A DNA stretch of 64,000 bases from Molossus alvarezi (GCA_037176705.1 CM073894.1:29420501-29484500), one strand, 5' to 3'. Positions 1 to 12,175 are shown, counted from the first letter of the stretch. Numbers and translations: made by a program. The notes: a model not told the origin generated them from the sequence alone.

Positions 1-1030
1 TGGTCCCAAGTGACTGAAAATAATGGAATGTGACTTAAAATAAAAACAAGATAAATCAAAACAGAGATATAAAAATCCCTCTGCTTCTCTAGCTCTTAAG
101 ACTTCTCTGTAACTTGACAGAATGTTTCAACATATCCAAAGGGAAAATGCATCAAAAAGAAGGTGGAGGAAGGGGAGGGCTGGTCAGCAAAGGAATCAGA
201 GAAGCCACCTAGACAAATGTTCACAAGATCAAACTAAGCCATGGGAGAGGAAGTCTTGGCTGAGTTGACTCGAATAATATGGTTTCCTTGGCAAATCTCT
301 GCCTATAGTGGGTAAGGGAGCCTCTCGCTAACTCAGTTGAAAGATACTTCTTCAAACAAACATCCTTTGGGTTCTCTTTCCATGCTCAACAGGTGGTCTC
401 TGGCAACATGGTTCCCATGTATGTTGCCAAAAGAAAGAGAGTGCACTGGTCAGAAATGCTGGGTCAACTTGACAGCTGTATTTCTCAACCATCAGTCGAC
501 CTCCATATTAACAACTTGGCTGCCCAAGAAGCCTGCCTAATGGGAGACTAGATGCTCATCTGCCAAATCAAGCAATCCAATCTGCTTGACAGTTGTATTT
601 CTCATTGGAAATGAACAAACTGACAAACACACAAACACATACTGAGAGAGATCCAGACAGACAGACAGACACATAGATAGAGGTATACAGATTTCTGTAT
701 ATCAATTTCTGGGAGCATGGTTAATGTGACCCTGATCATGAGAGACGTCTACTCTCAGTGGGCCCAGCGTATCAGGGGTCTGAAAGTGTAAGGTCAAACA
801 TCAGACCCTGGACTGCAATAATTCCACAAGGGGAAGGCCAGTCACTTGAGGCCCTGGCAACTCTGCATAGCTCTGCAACAAATAAATGCCTTTAATGTTC
901 ACACCACAACATATGGCATACCTATTTGTGATTTCATTCCTCTACTCACACAATATTTACTTTTTCCAAAATACTCTCCTACCACCACCCTCCACCTGGG
1001 GAACAACTCTTCCTCATCCTCCCCCTCTCC
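1..1030. other. Unassigned AT-rich DNA
   Basis: No gene or recognisable repeat body is seen apart from a short CAGA/CATA-type simple stretch near 655-690 and a C/T-rich tract near 1015-1055. Short open frames here show no family motif and no codon structure I would trust. Confidence 0.5.
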
Positions 1031-1260
1031 TCCCCTACCCTTGCCCTCCTCCACCTTTTCCCTCTTTAAGGCTATAGCTCAAATGTCAGTCTTTCTGTCA
1101 CATCTTCCGCAACCACTCAGGTAAAATTAATCACAACCTCTTGAGTGCTGCCACAGCAACCAGAGTACACCTCCCTCTGCCAGTGTTCTCAAATCAGAGT
1201 AGGGAATCCAGACTGGCTCCTCCCACTACCTGCTCACCTCTCCAGCAAGGCCCATGCATT
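1030..1260 (+). repeat. L2 LINE 3' fragment
   Basis: The phrase around 1060-1110, with 'ctcaaatgtcag' followed by a cattcttccacaacc-like run, resembles the sense-strand 3' part of mammalian L2, where CTGCTCAAATGTCACC is typical. It is diverged and has no visible ends. The family is recognised by eye. Confidence 0.45.
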
Positions 1261-1585
1261 CATCTATACTAACAACTACCATGGATGCTTTAAGTGCTCA
1301 CTGAATGTTACAATGAGAGAAGATAAAAAGCTGACTGTGGGTAAGGTAAAGAGGTGGATATGAAATAATTCTACACAGGGAGTACATCGCATGACTTGAG
1401 AAAGTAAGACTAAATAAGGTCTGTATGAGGAGAGAACAAGGTCAAGAGCAGAGGGTTCACTGAATATTACTGGAGAAAATAATGGGGTAGGAGGGGACTT
1501 ATGAACAAATGATTGAGGGTCCTGGAAGGTTGATAAGGGGTATAAATGGGATTGACTAGGAAAAATAAAACCATAGTGAGTTCTT

Positions 1586-1822
1586 TTTTTTTTTTTTATC
1601 CTCACCCAAGGACATTTTTCCATTTTTGTACAGAGAGAGTGGGAGGGAGAGAGAGAGGAAAACATCAATGTGAAAGGGACACATCGAGTTGCTGCCACCC
1701 GCACGACCAACCAGGGCCGGGGACAAACTGCAACTGAGGTACATGCCCTTAGCGGGAACCAAACCCGGGTCTCTCTGGACTGCAGGTGGACGCTCTAACC
1801 GCTGAGCCAAACCGGCCAGGGC
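1586..1822 (-). mobile_element. VES-type SINE, full length, minus strand
   Basis: Read on the minus strand it starts GCCCTGGCCGGTTTGGCTCAG, carries a B box in GGTTCCCGCTAAGG, then the CT-rich part and the tail motif CCTTGGGTGAGGATAAA followed by A (seen here as poly-T). It is flanked by 14-bp target duplications, catagtgagttctt at 1572-1585 and catagtaagttctt at 1823-1836, with one mismatch. It is a tRNA-derived, RNA polymerase III type retroposon mobilised by L1, with no protein. Confidence 0.93.
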
Positions 1823-1914
1823 CATAGTAAGTTCTTAAAAAGAAGAGTAACATCAAGAATTTAATCAAGAGCAGAATGGGTTATAAAATGAACTAAAAAG
1901 AACCAGATACAAGG

Positions 1915-2090
1915 AACCAGAGTTTGAATCTCCACCCAAGCAGACATATGACTAGCGAGTTATTTAACTCCTATATGCCTTCACTTACTATTTATAAAAT
2001 GGAAATGATAACATCTATCATGCACAGCAGTTCTGAAGAGTAAATGGTATTATCTAGCACAGGAACTGAGATACTGTACCAATCTGTAAC
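1915..2090 (+). repeat. MIR SINE fragment
   Basis: The stretch contains a diverged MIR core with 'gagttatttaactcctatatgccttcactta' style wording followed by 'tataaaatggaaatgataa'. That matches the MIR phrase for losing the last lines of the element (cctcatctgtaaaatggg...). It is old and without target duplications. Confidence 0.6.
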
Positions 2091-2219
2091 AGTTGCTACT
2101 GTGCCTGGCTACACAGACATCAATCTAGCACTGCAAGGAAAGTGAACAAGGAGAAGGCTGGAAGGTGGAAGATCATTTCACAGGGAATTACAATAGCCAC
2201 TTGATTCGGCACAGGTGTA

Positions 2220-2370
2220 AACTTCCAGTCACCTTTCCTTGGCTTCAGTAGTTTCTCTTCCCTTAACCAGCAGTGATACCTCAGGCAAGTCACCTCTTTC
2301 AGTACTTATTTCCTGACCTGCAAACTGGAGTAATAAACTCTATCATTCCTATTTCACAAATTGATTGTGT
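2220..2370 (+). repeat. MIR SINE fragment
   Basis: A second diverged MIR-like copy: 'cctcaggcaagtcacctctttcag' followed by 'cctgacctgcaaactggagtaataa' parallels the MIR core. A poly(A)24 run (about 2535-2556) lies downstream and is not clearly part of it. Confidence 0.5.
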
Positions 2371-3815
2371 TGATTATTTTAAATAGAAAAAATAAATAAA
2401 TTTTAAAGTGTTTCACATACTCTAGAGTACTTTGGAGAACAGGAAGAAATAAAGAGGATAGAACAAATTTAAGAAATATCTTCAAAAAAGACTCAAGGAC
2501 ATTAGAGACATTTGGAGATACCCTTATCCAAATTAAAAAAAAAAAAAAAAAAAAAGCCAAGGTATTGAGAGAATGCTTCTTTAACAGAAACCCAGACAGT
2601 CAGAGAAGAAACAGTCTGAAGGAGATGATTTGGGTCTGTTCTGAGGCAGAAGGACATCTGAATGCAAGCAGATGCAGGAGCAGGGCTAGCGTCTGGGTAG
2701 TGGGCACTGATGTGAAATGGAGCTCTGAGAACTGCCAGCAATAGCCCTCAGAGTGACATATACGAGAAATGGTGGTTTATCTATGACACAAATGCAAAGA
2801 AAGAACTAAAGTTATGATATTCAAAATGTAGTAAACAAACACCTAGCAAAGGACAAAGACAAAACCCACCCCATAAAAAGAACACAGGTATCACAGGAAA
2901 ACGTGTGGGCAGCAGAGTTCAAGCAGAAATCCAAAGTACATGTAACTGAAAAGCCAAGGTCATGTGGCATTAGCATGTCAAGGAGATTGAGAACTGAGGG
3001 GGGAAAAAACTCTACAACTGGCGAGAATGTGGTCACCAGTGACCTTCAAAAGTGCAGTTCCACAAAGGTGGGACCGAAGCCAGATTGCAAGGAGTTAATC
3101 ATAATTCTATGATCCTAACACGAAACAGCAGTTGCCAGTAAACTGAAGGTGAAATTCACAGATAAGAGAAAAGCACATTTAATAATTGAAAGGGGACAAA
3201 CTTTATCTCAAAAAAGCTTCTTAGGATTTTTAACACTTCCACAGGAGAAAGAGGACTTTGGTTTTTCAAAATCTCCCAAAAGACACATATAAGTAGCAAA
3301 ACACATGGAAGTTAGATTTCGCTGCAACTGAAGGACAAAAAAAAAAAGAGGTTACTTAGCCCTAATAGTGATCTAAACTTTTGATTATAATTAATTCACA
3401 TGCCATAAATAAAGGCATTTCAGTAACCGAGTTTCATTAACTACTACAGGCGAGTCATAGTATCTTTTGGATTAATTACATATTGCTAAAAAGAGTAGTT
3501 AAAAACATTATAGTACTATGTTATATCTAATAAGTAAACATTGCTTTCTAATGACCCACATTTTCATTTCTGAATGTTTATATCTAAGTAAGGCATACAT
3601 GATATCTTTTTGTGGTTCTGTTTATACTGTACACTAACTGATATTTGATTTAAATAAGTACTCAGAATTACTTTTGATTACATTTAAAGGTATAATAATA
3701 CACTCAAAAAGATCAGTTAAAAATAAACATCACTCTAAAAACCATAATGGGAAAATATGAGTAAAATTCTTTCAGGAACAGGGAGGCTGCCAGCATCTGG
3801 CTTGAGGCAGGTCTT
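2370..3815. other. Unassigned AT-rich DNA
   Basis: No repeat ends, exon signals or conserved-looking reading frame were recognised. The open frames of about 70 codons at 2821-3112 overlap on both strands and look like chance. Confidence 0.45.
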
Positions 3816-4101
3816 CAAAAGTTAAAAGAATAGAACAAACAAAGCTAAAATTTGTATGTAACCACAAACAACCACAAATAGTCAAAGCAAACTTGAGAAA
3901 AAAGAACAAAGCTGGAGGTACTATGCTTCCTGATTTTAAACTACATATGCTACAAAGCTATAGTAATCAAAACAGCTTGGTACTAGCATAAAAACTGACA
4001 CATAGAGCAATGGAACAGAATCGAGAGCCCAGAAATAAACCCACGCCTATATGGTAAATTAATTTAGAACAAAGGAGCCAATGGGGAAACAATAAATGGT
4101 G

Positions 4102-4279
4102 ATGCCCTGGCCCTGGGTAGCTCAGCTGGTTAGTGTCATCCCAATACACCAAGGTTGCAGGTTTGATCCCTGGTCAGAGCACATATAAGAAACAACCAAT
4201 AACCAATGAATGTACAAATAAGTGGAACAATAAAATGATGTCTCTCTCTCTCTCTAAAATCAATTTAAAAAATAATAAT
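4102..4279 (+). mobile_element. tRNA-derived bat SINE (short CT-tail subfamily)
   Basis: It starts near GCCCTGGCCCTGGGTAGCTCAG, has a tRNA-like B box (GGTTTGATCCC), the phrase 'accaatgaatgtacaaataagtggaacaa' and ends in a CT run and 'aaaatcaat' with an A-rich tail. An 11-bp duplication aataaatggtg flanks it (4091-4101 and 4280-4290). It lies inside the L1 fragment and so is younger than it. Confidence 0.88.
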
Positions 4280-4331
4280 AATAAATGGTGCTGTGAAAAC
4301 TGAATAGCCACATGCAAAAGTGTAACTATAG

Positions 4332-4545
4332 GCCCTGGCTGGGAAGTTCAGTTAGTTAGAGCATCATCCTGATAGCATCCCGATATGCAAAGGGTGCAGG
4401 TTTGATCCAGGCCAGGGCACATTCAAGAAGCAACCAATGAATGCATAAATAAGTGGAACAACAAATGGATCTTTCTTTCTCTCTCTTTCTCTCTCTCCCT
4501 CTCCCTCCCTTCCTCTCTCTAAAATCAATAAATAAAAAAATTTTT
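4332..4545 (+). mobile_element. tRNA-derived bat SINE, same subfamily as the copy at 4102
   Basis: The head reads GCCCTGGCTGGGAAGTTCAG with the same middle phrase ('gaatgcataaataagtggaacaac') and 'aaaatcaataaataaa' tail. The imperfect duplications 'gtaactata' and 'ttaacctag' flank it in the L1 text. There is a small tandem slip in the head, where 'gatagcatcccgatatgc' repeats the gata-type anticodon-arm wording. Confidence 0.82.
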
Positions 4546-4926
4546 AAAATTTAACCTAGATCCTATTTTATACCATATACAAAAATTACCTCAAAATGGA
4601 TTCAAGACTTGAACATAAGACCTAAAACTATAAAACCCCTAAAAGAAAACATAGGTAAATAGCTCCTTGACATCAGTCTTGGTGATGATTTTTTTAATCT
4701 GATAACAAAATCAAAGGCAACTAAAGCAAAAATGAACAGGTGACACTACATCAAACTAAAAAGCTTCTGCACAGCAAAGGAGACCAACAACATAATGAAA
4801 AGACAACCTACAAAAACCATTTACAAATCATGTTATCTGATAAGGTATTAATATCTAAATTATATAAAGAACTCATATAACTCAATAGCAAAATTTCCAA
4901 AAAATCCAATTTAAAATGGGCAGAGG

Positions 4927-5138
4927 GCCTGGCTGGTGTGGCTCAGTGGTTGCGCATCAACCCATGCATCAAGAGGTCACTGGTTCAATTCCCAGTCAGG
5001 GCACATGCCTGGGTTCCAGGCTCCATCGCCAGCAGGGGGGTGTACGGGAGGCAGCCAACTGATGTTGATGTTTCTCTCTCATCCATGTTTCTATCCATCT
5101 CTCCCTCTCCATTCCTCTCTAAAATCAACAAAAAAAAT
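4927..5138 (+). mobile_element. VES-type SINE, older subfamily
   Basis: The head GCCTGGCTGGTGTGGCTCAGTGG, B-box wording GGTTCAATTCCCAGTCAGGG, 'aggctccatcgccagcaggggg', and a tail in 'aaaatcaacaaaaaaa' mark the variant with a TGTGGCTCAGTGG head. Flanking copies aaaatgggcagagg (4913-4926) and aaaattgtcagagg (5139-5152) are a diverged 14-bp target duplication. Confidence 0.87.
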
Positions 5139-5550
5139 AAAATTGTCAGAGGACATGAAGACATACAGAAGAAGACAAACAGATGGTCAACATCATGAAT
5201 TACTAGTGAAATACAAATCAAAACCACAATTAGATATAATCTCATACCTGTTAGAATGTCTATCATCAAAAAGGTAAGATATAACAAGTGCCGGCAGAGA
5301 AAGAGGAACCCTAGTGCACTATTGGTGAAAATGTAAACTGGTGCATCAATGAAAAACAGTATGGAGGTTCCTCAGAAAATTAAAAATAGAACTACCATAC
5401 AATGCAGCAACTCCAATTTTGGGTATTTCTCTGAAATAAACGAAAGCACTAACTCAAAAAGACATATGCACTCCCTTGTTCGTAGCAGCCATTATTTACA
5501 ATAGCCAAGAGATGGAAACAACATAAATGACTATCGATAGATGAATGGAC

Positions 5551-5806
5551 AGCCCTGGCTGGTTTGGCTCAGCAGTTAGAGCTTCGGCACACTGACCAAA
5601 GGGTCTCAGGTTCGATCCCAGTCAAGGGCATGTACCTTTGTTGCAGGTTCGATCCCTGGTACCAGTTGGGGTGGTGCAGGAGGCAAACGATCAATGTGTC
5701 TCTCTCACATTGATGTTTCTCTCTCTCTCTCCCTCCCTCCCTTCCACTCTATCTGAAAATCAATGAAAATATATCCTCAGGTGAGGTCTAACAATGACAA
5801 CAAAAA
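5551..5806 (+). mobile_element. VES-type SINE, full length
   Basis: The head AGCCCTGGCTGGTTTGGCTCAG, B box GGTTCGATCCC (partly repeated later in the element), CT-rich part and 'tatcctcaggtgagg' tail motif are all present. The duplication atgaatgga (5541-5549 and 5807-5815) flanks it and the L1 3' text continues on the right. Confidence 0.9.
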
Positions 5807-6334
5807 ATGAATGGATAAAGACAATAAAGTAAATGTGTATAATGAAATATTATTGAGCCATAAAAAAGAAGAAAGCCCTGCTACTTACATGACTGAACCT
5901 TGAGGGAATTATGGTAAGTGAAATAACAGGCAAATAAAGACAAATACCATATGATCTCACTTATCTATGGATTCTAAAAGCAAACAAACAAAAATCTCAT
6001 AGATACAGAAAACAGATTGGTAGTTATCAGAGGCAGGAGGTTGGGGGTAGAATGTGGACAAAGTGGGTGAAGGTGGTCAAAAGGTACAAACTTAGTTATA
6101 AAATAAGGAGTTATGAGGGTGTAATATAGAGCATGGTGATTACAGTTAATAATATTGTATTATATATTAAAAGTTGTTAAGAAAGTAAATCACAAGAAAA
6201 AATATTTTATAACTGTGTGGTGATGATGTCAACTAGACCTACTGTGGTGATCATTTCATATACACATATATCAAATCACTATGTTACACACCTAAAACTA
6301 ATATAATGTTATATGTCAAAAAATTTTTAACTGT

Positions 6335-7850
6335 TTTTTTAAAAGGAAGGGAATAAGGGAGACAGATTACTTTGTATCTCAAACATCAAGACATTGCCCT
6401 AATTTCAAAATTTTGGATGCTATCAAGTAAATTCTAAGCCTTTTTGGGCATAATAAAATATTGTAATAAATAAATACAGATATAATATAAAAATGTCATT
6501 TGGATCAAGTTTTATCCTTCTCACCTCCAAATCTACAGTCAAAAGTACTAATTACAACAAACTGACCATAAAGAATTGGCTCTTTTTGGTTGCTAAGCAG
6601 TGGAATAATCCTACTGAAACACACCAAAACAAAATGAACAAAATAAAGAATCAGTGCACCAGAAACCTCCAAATTTCCCTGACTGTGACTAAGACCCACT
6701 AGGGAAAAGCACTAAAGCAGAAGTCAAAAGCCCTGGTTTCAGTGCAGCCCTACCCATGAAAAAACATTTAATTACTACACTACTGTATTCTTCAGTTAGT
6801 AAAGAAAATCTCACCCACTCCACCTACTTCCAAAACTGTGGTGATGATAAAATGAAACAGGATATGTAAGAAATATAAATAATTACATTTGTGGAGAATT
6901 ATAACTATATACATATACACACAGGGCTTCACAAATATAAGGCAACAATCCATTAATCATTACTTTATAGTACAGATGGATTATTTTAATTAATCCATAC
7001 CCTATCTTTATGCTTAACAAAAATTTAATATTATAATACCATTTAATTACTTCAATTATTCCCTGAATTTTAATGGACGTACTTAGTTGTAAATGTCAAT
7101 ATAGTTAAATCTTGATTATTCAATCAGTTAAGACTTATACACTATTCATAATGTTGTTTACCCAAGAAAATAATAATAGTTAAATTCAAATTGGATAAAA
7201 TATATTTCTTAGTTTCTCTTTTAAAGATTTGGTAGGAAGGAAAAATGTAAATAAATAATAGACTTAAGATTATTACAATTTATATTTCATTTGGCAGAGT
7301 TCATAGTTTATTTCCTTCTTATACATCTGAAATCACCCCTACTACATATATATCTCTAATTCTTATTAAATACTGTTTTCAAGGTAGAACAAAACTATTC
7401 AACTGTACTTCTTTTTCTCCATAAGACAGTCAAACCTTTCAAGCTGATTTTCAAAGGGAGAGGGTGAGTGTAAAGATTTTCCTTACATTTTCAAGCAGAG
7501 GTTTGGTCTTCTGTTCCACAAATAAAGTAACTACATAGAAATAGCTATTAGATAAAATCATCATGTCATAAAACATAACAGTAGTCACAAGCATTTGAAA
7601 AGCACTTGAAGTGTGACCCTATTTGCTCACATGCTAGAAATAAACATATAATCCATGCTGCTTTCTTAATCACTGCAATCTAAATATTGAACAGCTTGGC
7701 TTCTGATATTATTTTACCAGCATACAGGAGGAACCAGACTAGCCATTTTGATGAGATTAATCAGTGTAAGAATTATCCATTTCAGAGGCTTAAGTCTCTC
7801 TAAGACTAGGACCAGTCTTAAGGCTAAATGTAAATCTACAGTAAAGACAT
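6335..7850. other. Unassigned AT-rich DNA
   Basis: Very AT-rich with no recognised repeat body and no exon-like segment with splice signals. Nothing supported. Confidence 0.5.
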
Positions 7851-7853
7851 TTT

Positions 7854-8103
7854 GCCCTGGCCAGTTTGGCTCAGCAGTTAAGAGTGTCGGCCTGCGGTCC
7901 AGAGAGACCCGGGTTCGGTTCCCGCTAAGGGCACGTACCTCGGTTGCAGTTTGTCCCTGGCCCTGGTTGGGTTGTGTGGGTGGCAATCACTCGATGTGTC
8001 CCTTTCACGTCGATGTTTCTCTTTCTCTCTCTCTCTCCCTCCCACTCTATCTGAACAAAAAATGAAAAAATGTCCTCGGGTGAGGATTAAAAAAAAAAAA
8101 AAG
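7854..8103 (+). mobile_element. VES-type SINE, full length, young-looking
   Basis: The head GCCCTGGCCAGTTTGGCTCAG is followed by 'agagagacccgggttcggtt' and 'cccgctaagggcacgtacct', CT repeats, and 'gtcctcgggtgaggatt' with A12. It is close to the other long VES copies here, suggesting recent insertion. Target duplications are not clean. Confidence 0.9.
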
Positions 8104-8499
8104 ATATTATGCCTCCCAGTATTTTCCTACATAAAGACTGAGAAATCACCCTATAAAAAAGTATTTCAGAGTAGACAATCATATAAATGCTTACATTTAA
8201 CCTAAGGCTCATGGTAGTGAGCAGAACTGGGATAACGTTTGAAAATCACTTCAATACTTTTTTCTGCAGGGCTTTCCAGAATCCAGCCCCTCTAAGCTTC
8301 CCTCCATCTCTCTCAATTCAAGCCCCCTCCCCCTTTTTAAGAAACTATACTGAGCAAGCCATGAAATAACTGGAGGAAAGGAATATGAAAAAAGCCATTT
8401 CACTACCTTTGTGCCTCAATCTGAATCTCTGGTTTCAAAATCTCGGACAATCAATAAATCTTAGTGACAGGGAAGTTAAAAAAAACAACCACCTACAAT

Positions 8500-8740
8500 T
8501 GAAGCTTCTGTGTACCCATCCCTGGTCCCATTTCCCTCCCTCTTTCCCAAAGGAAACCACTTTGCTGACTTGTGTGTCGATCATTCCCATCATCAACTAT
8601 TTAAACATCATCTCCATGTGATTACTTTTATAGAATTAAACTCCATAAGCCCACGGGCTGTGTCTGATATTGTCCTCTGTGTAGCATCTAGTAAAGTAAT
8701 CGACACAACTGTAATCACTTAAGTGCTATAAATACCTCTA
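8500..8740 (+). repeat. Probable L2 3' fragment
   Basis: The phrase near 8636-8700, 'taaactccataagcccacgggctgtgtctg', parallels the L2 3' motif TAAGCTCCTTGAGGGCAGGGACTGTGTCT. It is diverged. The 70-80 codon open frames over it are incidental. Confidence 0.55.
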
Positions 8741-8755
8741 AAGAAAACTAATAAA

Positions 8756-9007
8756 GCCCTGGCCGGTTTGGCTCAGCCTTTGGAGCGTCCGCCTGTGGTC
8801 CAGAGAGACCCGGGTTCGGTTCCCGCTAAGGGCACGTACCTCGGTTGCAGTTTGTCCCCGGCCCTGGTTGGTCGAGCGTGTGGCAGCCACTCGATGTGTC
8901 TCTTTCACATCGATGTTTCCCTCTCTCTCTCTTCCTCTCTCTCCCTCCCACTCTCTCTGTACAAAAATTGGAAAAATGTCCTCGGGTGAGGATTAAAAAA
9001 AAAAAAA
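8756..9007 (+). mobile_element. VES-type SINE with perfect 15-bp duplication
   Basis: It runs from GCCCTGGCCGGTTTGGCTCAG through 'cgggttcggttcccgctaag' to 'gtcctcgggtgaggatt' and a poly(A) tail. The target duplication aagaaaactaataaa is identical at 8741-8755 and 9008-9022, so this is one of the youngest insertions in the window. Confidence 0.96.
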
Positions 9008-9600
9008 AAGAAAACTAATAAATATTTAGTAAAACTAATTAAACAGAACCATATATTATGATAAGGAAAAAAATAACAAATGTCTTCCTTATATTCATGA
9101 AACTCAGCTAGGCATATATCATGGAAAGCTGTTCCAAAAATTCAAATTATTGAAAAGCTGAATTTTTAATTTAAAAAACTAAATAAAATTTAAAATACCA
9201 AACAAAATATAGGTTGGAAAAATACTTTCATCCAAATAATTCCCTATAAAATCAACAATTATAATTTATTCTGATTTTTTTGTTTCACCACATTAGAACT
9301 TATTTTTCTGTATTCCCTAGGCAGCAACAAATAACACAATGCATGAGGACTGATATAATTACATGCCAAAAAAGACAGACCAGCACCCTCACACTCCAAA
9401 CTCCGTTCTGTGGCTTCTTCATGTCCCATATGTTGCTAATAAAACTGTTTCAATCATACCTATGAGACAGTTTTACTGACATAGTATCAGGCCTCTTGAT
9501 TCTTCACAAGGCAAACCCACAAGGTAAACCATACCATCAGAACTGTTACAAATGCAAATTTTAAGATTGAGGTAAATAGAAATCTACATTCTGTGTATGC

Positions 9601-9604
<4 letters not shown>

Positions 9605-9645
<41 letters not shown>
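9605..9645 (+). repeat. (TG)n microsatellite
   Basis: About 20 uninterrupted TG units, bounded by 'tgcctc' and 'acatag'. Confidence 0.95.
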
Positions 9646-9646
<1 letters not shown>

Positions 9647-10229
9647 ATAGATACATATTTTGGAACACAGAAACTTGCACTAAAACCACAATTCCAATAT
9701 TTGATTTTTAACCTCTTAAATGCCCTAGCAATATAGACATATAGAAGGTTCTAACATCTGACAACAGAATGACATTCAAGAAACCAGAAGTCTAGTATCA
9801 TCCTTTTATATTGTTAATATGATTTATTCAAATATCTGACTGATAAAAAATAATGATAGTCAGAATTCCTAATACTAATTATAGATACACAAAGGAAGGG
9901 AAAACAATAGAACACTGAAGCAACAATGAGCAAGTTTACAAAGCTACTATGTTGATAAACAATCCAGCTTTCGTGTGCCTGACTTCCTACTTCAGGAAGC
10001 TAAACACTTTCATCGCATTATAGTTAAATTCACCATGTGTAAAGTTTTCTTATAAAATGTGAATGCTGAAATTAAATGATTAACAGAAGTTTTTTTAAAT
10101 AAAAAAATTATATTTATAATAACATAAAAGAATTATGTTATTATAGGAAAATGCTCAATTAGATCAAGACAACTGCATCTAAATTTTTTTGAGAAAACTT
10201 CTCCTGGGTACCCCTCCCTAAAAATGTTA

Positions 10230-10890
10230 TTTCAACATGACCTCAATTAGTAAACCCTCTGGGGATAAGACTCCTTTTAATAAGTCAGCCAAAGAACAAA
10301 AGGAATATGAGGAATTCTGGTCTCCTTTGAACTGCTATGGCAGCAAGCAGGAAAGTGGAGGCAGAGGTGCTGGTTCAAGTACAAATATTTTGTTTTTGAA
10401 AGAGCTATGGCAGACACAGCAGATTTATTCTCAACACTCACGCAACCCCACTCTAGTACGTCTTACAACATAACAGTGGCTAGACAGCTAGTCTCCCTTG
10501 CAATATGAGATGTGCAGGCACCCTAGGTTTCCAAAGCAGGAGCACCCTAGGAGGGTAGGAGAAAAGAAACTAGAAGAGAGAGCAACCAAGCACAGGCAGA
10601 TCAGCCCATACAGCAGTGATGGCGAGCAGATGATGTTCTTCTGGGGCAGCAGCAAAAGCCAAGACTCCTCATTCAGCAGCTTCCACCACGGGCTGGGCAG
10701 CATGGTTTCTGTGCAGACGGCTGTGGTCCCCTTAGCAAGCCAGTTTAAAAGTGTGGATCCAGAAGTTATTTCTAGAAGCTCAGCCTACTAGAGTTGTTCC
10801 TTCTGCTCCCTCAATGATCACATAAACTATTACAACTTAATAAATCCCCTTCTGCTTAAACCAGCTTCAATGATTCTATTATAAGCCACT
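10230..10890 (+). repeat. Possible ancient LTR-like repeat
   Basis: The block is richer in GC than its surroundings and has open frames of 78 and 97 codons without recognisable domains. Near its end it reads 'ttaataaatccccttctgctt' and 'tgattctattataagcc', wording that resembles the polyadenylation end of an old LTR. No matching second LTR, retroviral gene or target duplication is seen. It could equally be another old repeat. Confidence 0.3.
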
Positions 10891-11035
10891 AAGAGCCCTT
10901 TCCAATATATGGGCCAAGCAAACAGAACACATGAAATAAATTTTCAACTACAATACCCAAACTAAGCTTTAAAATACAGACCTACTGTTGCACAACAATA
11001 TGAATGTACTTAATGCCAATGAATTATATACACAT

Positions 11036-11150
11036 TGTGGGACAAAAGTAGGTTTACAGTTGTTTGTATGGAAAATAATATAATTAATTAATAAATAATA
11101 ATAAACTATTTCAAGTACTCACCACTATAAACCTACTTTTGCCCACCCTA
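11036..11150. mobile_element. Mariner-type short inverted-repeat element, copy 1
   Basis: It is about 114 bp. The left end reads TGGGACAAAAGTAGGTTTA and the right end carries its inverse, TAAACCTACTTTTGCCCACC, with an AT-rich centre and no gene. The right end abuts a TA dinucleotide (11149-11150), the target used by Tc1/mariner elements. A sibling lies at 17934. Confidence 0.82.
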
Positions 11151-11459
11151 TACTTAAAAATGAGAAAAAAGAATAAATGTTATGTTATATATATTTTATC
11201 ACAGTAAAAAAATAATAATTTCATAAACACACTAAAAAAAACTATATTTAGGCCTAGGAATCAAGAATTCTTAGGTAAACTTGTTTTTGTTAACTTAATC
11301 CTTTTCCAATAGTATCAAATCAAGCAAGTCACTTAGTCTCTTGGTCTAGCCTCTTGGGCTCTAAGAATAAAAAGTGGAAGAAATCTCAATATATAGTAGG
11401 GACAAGATAGACACTAAAACTCTGTAATGGGTAAAGTGGAGGGAGAGAGGACAAGGCAA

Positions 11460-11770
11460 TATTTGCAGCAAAAATTACTACGTATGTGATTACTACAAGC
11501 CAAGTACTTTATATATATTCTCATTTGATCCTCACAAGAACAACACTCACCCAACCCCATTCCCAATAATACACAACATAGGTGTGTAATCCTTTTCTTC
11601 CTGATGAGAAAACAGAGGAAGAAAACAAAGCAACTTGCCCAAGGTGCACAGCTATGACTTCTGGAGTAATGACAGACAGATCAAGACCTGTCTGATCTCA
11701 AGCCCTGGCTCTTTCTCCACCACATTTCTCTCACTGACTGCCACAGCCACAGTGCTCAGCAGTCAAGGGC
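11460..11770 (-). repeat. MIR SINE, minus strand
   Basis: It reads as the complement of MIR: 'agccaagtactttatatatattctcatttgatcctcacaag', then 'gatgagaaaacagaggaag' and 'caacttgcccaaggt'. It is a diverged but near-complete core. Confidence 0.8.
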
Positions 11771-11889
11771 TAATTAAATTATCCACCGTGATGGAATCAT
11801 CGCAGAGCCAGGAGAGCAAATCCTGAAAAGTGTCACCTAGACCATTAATATAGTATGCCCTGTAGAGTCAAGTGTGATGTTCAAATACA

Positions 11890-12175
11890 GAGATAACTAC
11901 ATGATGATGATTATAATGATAATAGCATCCAGCCACCATTGACTGAGTGCCTGTTATGTTCAAAGTGCTTCATATACATTACTTCATTTAATCCCCTGAA
12001 CATCCCAGCAAGAAATACACAGTGGGTATCACCTTCATTTTACAACAGAAGACAATGAGATGCAGACAGATTAAAAACTCTGTGAAAAGTGACATCACAA
12101 GCCAAATTCACAGGCAGAATTAGAACCCAAGTCTTTATGATGCCAAAGCCAGTGAGAAGAGACTACAACCTACCT
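11890..12175 (-). repeat. MIR SINE, minus strand
   Basis: A second antisense MIR copy: 'attgactgagtgcctgttatg', 'cttcatatacattacttcatttaatcc', then 'attagaacccaagtcttt'. It is separated from the previous copy by about 120 bp. Confidence 0.8.

Larger units (their letters stand above)
3815..6335 (+). mobile_element. Old L1 3' half (end of ORF2 plus 3' UTR), interrupted by four SINEs
   Basis: On the plus strand the text follows L1 ORF2 carboxy-terminal sequence: phrases such as 'tatagtaatcaaaacagcttggtac' (3960-3985), 'catagagcaatggaacagaa' and 'aaaggagccaatggggaaacaataaatgg'. These are followed by the 3' UTR-type phrase 'aatagccaagagatggaaacaac' and 'tatgatctcacttat'. It carries many stops and indels, so it is dead. 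Four SINEs (4102-4279, 4332-4545, 4927-5138, 5551-5806) split it, and the L1 text resumes after each. This is an older mammalian L1, not the young bat type. Confidence 0.88.
9007..11030. other. Mostly unassigned DNA with a TG microsatellite
   Basis: A (TG)n run of about 20 units lies at 9605-9645. The rest is AT-rich with no recognised element until the more GC-rich block at 10,230-10,880. Confidence 0.5.

Noticed and set aside
1276..1825. Minus-strand open frames of 144 and 89 codons
   Set aside because: They run through a SINE and its poly-T. The same peptide pattern recurs at every SINE copy, so they are repeat-derived and not genes.
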